Below, one piece after another: positions 60,671-64,000 of a DNA stretch of 64,000 nt; positions within the stretch are counted from its first letter, which is position 1; every line of letters starts with the position of its first letter. The notes under the pieces were generated by a model. That model was given only the letters and a program-made list of their open reading frames with translations. It was not told where the DNA came from and made no database searches. Made by a program: the position numbers and the translations under genes. The stretch is taken from positions 1-64,000 of the forward strand of contig JAMPEQ010000004.1 in assembly GCA_023665085.1 (NCBI GenBank), read 5' to 3'. The stretch comes from Bacteroides sp. Its GTDB lineage: Bacteria > Bacillota > Clostridia > Oscillospirales > Acutalibacteraceae.

Positions 60671-62382
60671 TAATATTCCTCCTTTCCGAACTGAGAGGAA
60701 TAAATCTCCTGATAAACAGAACAGTTTTCTAGCAAATCTTTATGACTTCCCTGTCCTACGCACTGTCCGTCATCAAGGACCAGAATGTTATCAGCACTCA
60801 TAACAGACGATGCTCTTTGCGACACAATAAATACAGTAACATCATAATCAAGATTGTAGATTTCTTCTCTGAGCTTTGCTTCGGTAGCAAAATCAAGTGC
60901 AGATGAAGAATCATCAAGCACTAAAATTTCAGGCTTACGCACTAAAGCTCTTGCTACAGCCAAACGCTGCTTCTGACCGCCTGAAAGATTTGCTCCGTTT
61001 TGCTCGATAAAGAAATTCAAGCCACCCTTTTCTTCAATTGTATCATATATCTGTGCATACTTAAGGGCGGTTATTATTTCATCGTCCGAAGCATCTTTTT
61101 TGCCCCATTTCATGTTATCACGCACTGTACCCTTAAATAAAACTGCTTTTTGCTGAACAAAACCAATTTTTTCTCTGAGCTTGTCTGCATCTTGTGATTT
61201 CACATCACTGCCATTTATGAAAACTGTACCATCAGTTGCATCATAAAAATGAGGAATAAGAGAAACAAGAGAAGTTTTGCCAGAACCTGTTCCGCCTATA
61301 ATTCCGACAATATCACCCTTATCAGCCTTGAAGCTGATGTTTTCCAGTGAAGTTTCACCGGCATTTTTATACTGAAGCGAGACATTGCAAAATTCTATAA
61401 AGCTGCTGTTACTTTCAGATATACCGCTTCTCTCAAGGGTATTTTCCTGTTCTAACACGGATTTTATTCTGTCAGCAGAGGCAAACGCTTTTGTTACAGT
61501 AACAATAAGATTAGCCAGCTTTATAAGCTCCACAAGAATCTGACTCATATAATTATAAAGAGCAACGACCTGTCCTTGAAGCAAAATTCCACTGCTAACT
61601 TTTAATGCACCTGAATATACAAGAGCAATTATAGCAAAATTGATGATGACATATGTTACAGGATTCATCAATGCAGAAATTTTGCCGACGCCCTTTTGAA
61701 GTGATGACAAAAAATTATTTCTTTTGTTAAATTCGATTATCTCATTTTCTTCACCTGTAAAGGCTCTTATAACTCGTGCACCAAAGAGATTTTCTCTTGT
61801 AATCAATGTGATTTTATCCAGTGCTGACTGAACATTTTTATGTCTTGGAATTGTATATATCATTATTCCGAATACAACTACAGACAGAAGAATTATTGCT
61901 GCCAAAAATATCAGTGCACATTTTACATTTATGAAAAATGCCATTACCATTGCGCCAATAACTATAAATGGCGAACGCAAAAATAGGCGCAGTACAAGAT
62001 TAACGCCGTTTTGGACCTGATTAACATCGTTTGTCATTCTGGTGATTAAAGTTGATGTTCCTATCCTGTCAAGCTCATTAAATGACAAGGATTGTATTTT
62101 TTTATATAGCGAATGACGTAAATCCCTGCCAAATCCTATAGCTGCTTTTGCAGCAAAATACTGTGCCGTTATAGCTGCAGCCATACCTACAACAGCAAGA
62201 GTTATCAAAATACCGCATCTGCCTAAAATATAGTTCTTATCTCCGTTTTTAATACCGACATCAATTATAGAAGCAATAACCAGAGGAACAATAAGCTCAA
62301 AGCACGCTTCAAGCAATTTGAAAAGAGGTGCTAATATTGACTCTGTTGTGTATTTCTTCAAATAAATCAACAGCTTTTTCAA
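60670..62382 (-). CDS. ABC exporter half, degenerate ATPase site
   Basis: Partner half-transporter of 570 aa with six membrane helices. Walker A is IIGGTGSGKTSLVSLIPHF (about 355), signature LSGGQKQRLAVARAL, but Walker B reads LVLDDSSSALDFAT, with Asp in place of the catalytic Glu, and the H-loop histidine is replaced by Gln in IVSQRASSV. This is the degenerate-site subunit of a TM287/288- or BmrCD-like heterodimer. The start is a TTG with AAGGTGG seven bases upstream. First gene of ABC-ABC-trkA-trkH. Confidence 0.92.
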   Translation of the reverse strand: MKKLLIYLKKYTTESILAPLFKLLEACFELIVPLVIASIIDVGIKNGDKNYILGRCGILITLAVVGMAAAITAQYFAAKAAIGFGRDLRHSLYKKIQSLSFNELDRIGTSTLITRMTNDVNQVQNGVNLVLRLFLRSPFIVIGAMVMAFFINVKCALIFLAAIILLSVVVFGIMIYTIPRHKNVQSALDKITLITRENLFGARVIRAFTGEENEIIEFNKRNNFLSSLQKGVGKISALMNPVTYVIINFAIIALVYSGALKVSSGILLQGQVVALYNYMSQILVELIKLANLIVTVTKAFASADRIKSVLEQENTLERSGISESNSSFIEFCNVSLQYKNAGETSLENISFKADKGDIVGIIGGTGSGKTSLVSLIPHFYDATDGTVFINGSDVKSQDADKLREKIGFVQQKAVLFKGTVRDNMKWGKKDASDDEIITALKYAQIYDTIEEKGGLNFFIEQNGANLSGGQKQRLAVARALVRKPEILVLDDSSSALDFATEAKLREEIYNLDYDVTVFIVSQRASSVMSADNILVLDDGQCVGQGSHKDLLENCSVYQEIYSSQFGKEEY

Positions 62383-62435
62383 TACTCTTCCACCTTTCTT
62401 TATGAATATGTAATTATACTTTTAAATATGAATTA

Positions 62436-62464
62436 ATTATAATTATATTATCTGTTACTGTCAA
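62436..62464 (-). promoter_or_regulatory. Promoter of ABC-ABC-trkA-trkH
   Basis: Minus-strand TTGACA (62459-62464), 17 bases, TATAAT (62436-62441); both hexamers perfect. Confidence 0.85.
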
Positions 62465-62494
62465 TAAAATAATTTATTTTGATAAATTAAATTT

Positions 62495-62523
62495 TAGTCT
62501 TGCAAAATTATAGTAAAAGACTA
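62495..62523. promoter_or_regulatory. Inverted repeat around the oxidoreductase promoter
   Basis: TAGTCTT and AAGACTA (62495-62501, 62517-62523) flank the promoter spacer, one arm on the -35 and the other on the first bases of the -10. A candidate operator. Confidence 0.35.
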
Positions 62524-62527
62524 TAAT
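62500..62527 (+). promoter_or_regulatory. Promoter of Gfo/Idh/MocA gene
   Basis: TTGCAA (62500-62505), 16 bases, TATAAT (62522-62527), about 44 bases before the ATG. Confidence 0.65.
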
Positions 62528-62570
62528 AGTAGAAAAGAAATTACTGAAATATGAGAAGAGGTATAACAAA

Positions 62571-63881
62571 ATGGAACAAAAACCAATTACCGCAATAATA
62601 GTTGGTGCAGGTCACAGAGCACTGGTTTACAGTGAGCTTGCAAAAACTAATCCTGAAATGCTGAAAATTGTCGGTGTGGCAGATCCTAATCCTGTCAGAA
62701 GAAAGCACTGCATGGAATACTTCGGTTTCTCTGAAGATATGTGTTTTGAATCAGCAGAAGAGCTTGCAAAAAAAGGCAAACTTGCTGATACAATAATTAA
62801 CGGTACAATGGATGAGGCTCATATTGAAACTGCTGTTCCTCTGCTCAATGCAGGCTATGATATGCTTCTTGAAAAACCTTTTGCCGTTAATGAAGCCGAA
62901 ATGAGAGAGCTTGTTGAATGTGCGAAAAATAACAATTCAAAAGTAATGATTTGCCATGTGCTCAGATACACACCGTTTTATTACGGAATTAAAGAGCGTA
63001 TTGCAAAAGGCGAAATTGGTGATATCATCAATATTCAAACTACAGAGCATGTATCATATCATCATCTATCAACATCATACGTTCGAGGTAAGTGGGCTAA
63101 TTCTGACAAGTGCCATACATCAATGCTCCTTGCAAAGTGTTGTCACGATATTGACCTTATGATGTGGTTCATGAGCGAAACAAAGCCTGTTCAGATTAGC
63201 TCATTTGGAAGTAAATATCAGTTTAAACCCGAAAATGCTCCTGAAGGTGCAGGTACAATCTGTATGAAGGACTGCCCTCTTGTTGATACCTGCAAGTTTT
63301 CTACCAAGAGACTTTACATAGATCATCCTGACAGATGGGCATTCTATGTTTGGGATGCTCTCGAGCATATTGATAATCCTACTATTGAAGATAAAATTGA
63401 GCTTATGAAGAGTGACAGCCCTTACGCAAGATGCATGTATAAGTGCGATAACAATGTTGTTGATCACCAATCAGTTCTTGTAAACTTTGCAAATGGTGCA
63501 ACAGGTACTCACAATATGGTTGGCGGTTCTTCACAATCACTTCGTAAGATTCATATTATCGGAACTCTCGGTGAAATTTACGGCAATTTTGAAGAATCAA
63601 AATTCTATGTATCAAAAATTAATCCTTCTCCTGATGCTCACAACGGAGAATGTGACATCGAAGAAGTTGACCTTAATGTAACAGGTGATATGGTAGGAGC
63701 TTACGGTGGTCACGGCGGTGGAGACGAAAGACTTACTGCTGACTTTGTTAAATTTATCAGAGGAGATGCACCAAGCCTTGCATGCACTTCAATTTTTGAT
63801 TCTGTTGCAGGTCATTTATGTGTATATCTTGCAGATGAGTCAAGAGAAAATGGCGGAAAGCCTATCGAAGTTAAACTTTAA
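62571..63881 (+). CDS. Gfo/Idh/MocA family oxidoreductase with cysteine cluster
   Basis: NAD(P)-dependent sugar or inositol dehydrogenase-like protein of 436 aa. The nucleotide-binding fold begins IIVGAGHRALVYSELA, and the catalytic-region motif is MLLEKPFAVNEAEM (about 100-113). The C-terminal domain has an added cysteine group, CMKDCPLVDTCKF (about 228-240) and ARCMYKCDNNVVDHQ (about 287-301), which could bind a metal ion and marks a subfamily. Substrate unknown; family members act on glucose, inositol, hexosamines and glycosides. Followed at once by the promoter of the next gene. Confidence 0.88.
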   Translation: MEQKPITAIIVGAGHRALVYSELAKTNPEMLKIVGVADPNPVRRKHCMEYFGFSEDMCFESAEELAKKGKLADTIINGTMDEAHIETAVPLLNAGYDMLLEKPFAVNEAEMRELVECAKNNNSKVMICHVLRYTPFYYGIKERIAKGEIGDIINIQTTEHVSYHHLSTSYVRGKWANSDKCHTSMLLAKCCHDIDLMMWFMSETKPVQISSFGSKYQFKPENAPEGAGTICMKDCPLVDTCKFSTKRLYIDHPDRWAFYVWDALEHIDNPTIEDKIELMKSDSPYARCMYKCDNNVVDHQSVLVNFANGATGTHNMVGGSSQSLRKIHIIGTLGEIYGNFEESKFYVSKINPSPDAHNGECDIEEVDLNVTGDMVGAYGGHGGGDERLTADFVKFIRGDAPSLACTSIFDSVAGHLCVYLADESRENGGKPIEVKL

Positions 63882-63882
63882 T

Positions 63883-63911
63883 TTGACAAACAAGCCTAAG
63901 TGTGCTATCAT
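63883..63911 (+). promoter_or_regulatory. Promoter of the truncated right-edge gene
   Basis: TTGACA (63883-63888), 17 bases, TATCAT (63906-63911), about 32 bases before the ATG. Confidence 0.75.
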
Positions 63912-63942
63912 CCGATTAAAGAAATATTGAGGTAAATATATT

Positions 63943-64000
63943 ATGTTTAATCTGTTTTCAAACCTTTATAGACCTGTTCAGCCTATGTATCGTATATGGG
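63943..64000 (+). CDS. Start of an unidentified gene, cut by window end
   Basis: Open frame beginning MFNLFSNLYRPVQPMYRIW and running off the window. A GAGG site lies ten bases upstream and a good promoter precedes it, so it is probably a true start. Only 19 residues are visible; no family can be named. Confidence 0.6.
   Translation, partial: MFNLFSNLYRPVQPMYRIW

Noticed and set aside
1-64000. CRISPR arrays, insertion sequences, prophage or integrative elements
   Set aside because: No spaced direct repeats, transposase, integrase or phage genes; the tRNA cluster has no duplicated tRNA end nearby indicating integration.

Overview
The window is AT-rich, with strong GGAGG-type ribosome binding sites, frequent ATGA/TAATG stop-start overlaps, several TTG starts and hairpin-plus-U-run terminators. 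Gene content (RNase J, a YerC/TrpR-like regulator, RbgA, HslO, an M50 protease of the SpoIVFB type, TIGR03960 radical SAM protein, DUF6171- and DUF1540-like proteins, a GNAT_C acyltransferase) points to a Gram-positive, low-GC Firmicute of the class Clostridia. A gut Oscillospirales/Ruminococcaceae-like organism is my inference. Most genes lie on the minus strand, so the window reads mainly right to left. I see no phage, insertion sequence, CRISPR array or integrase, and no stretch over 300 bases without a gene.

Layout by coordinate. 0.1-5.7 kb: an L-arabinose operon araB-araA-araD with a secreted VanW-domain protein as last gene, behind a good promoter and a 9-bp-arm inverted repeat. 5.7-6.2 kb: five-tRNA operon Val-Asp-Phe-Gly-Cys. 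6.3-8.2 kb: yerC-methyltransferase-hslO. 8.3-16 kb: proteostasis block tig-clpP-clpX (own promoter and terminator), then lon-engB-lysA. 16-18.5 kb: metallophosphoesterase, a DUF1540 peptide and thrC. 18.5-20.9 kb: rplS with a structured leader, then rbgA-rnhB-yraN. 21-24.4 kb: ruvX-M50 protease-radical SAM-DUF2344. 24.4-32.5 kb: a class A penicillin-binding protein, secG with a zinc-ribbon exonuclease, and a divergent type IIA topoisomerase pair. 32.6-39.6 kb: rnj-rplI-dnaB-tilS-ftsH. 39.6-44.5 kb: rnhA, an acyltransferase with a membrane-tethered partner, a ROK kinase, an AlkD-like protein and a degenerate PTS EIICB-like membrane protein. 44.6-47 kb: GH51 arabinofuranosidase, DUF6171 protein and radC. 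47.1-49.5 kb: copA-copZ. 49.5-54.2 kb: FRG-domain protein, enoate reductase and two unknown membrane proteins. 54.4-62.4 kb: a GPH sugar symporter, then a heterodimeric ABC exporter followed by trkA-trkH. 62.5-64 kb: a Gfo/Idh/MocA oxidoreductase and the start of an unidentified gene.

How it fits together: GH51 (intracellular by lack of a signal peptide), the GPH symporter and AraBAD could make a route from arabino-oligosaccharides to D-xylulose-5-phosphate, although they sit in three separate transcription units here. The rest is mainly housekeeping: protein quality control, translation and ribosome assembly, replication, cell wall and metal/K+ homeostasis. The least ordinary items are the EIICB-like protein, which has lost both PTS signature motifs and whose start codon is buried in a perfect 16-bp hairpin, the divergent topoisomerase pair, the FRG-domain gene in an operon with a flavin reductase, and several undescribed palindromes at promoters (tig, yerC, araB, copA, lon).
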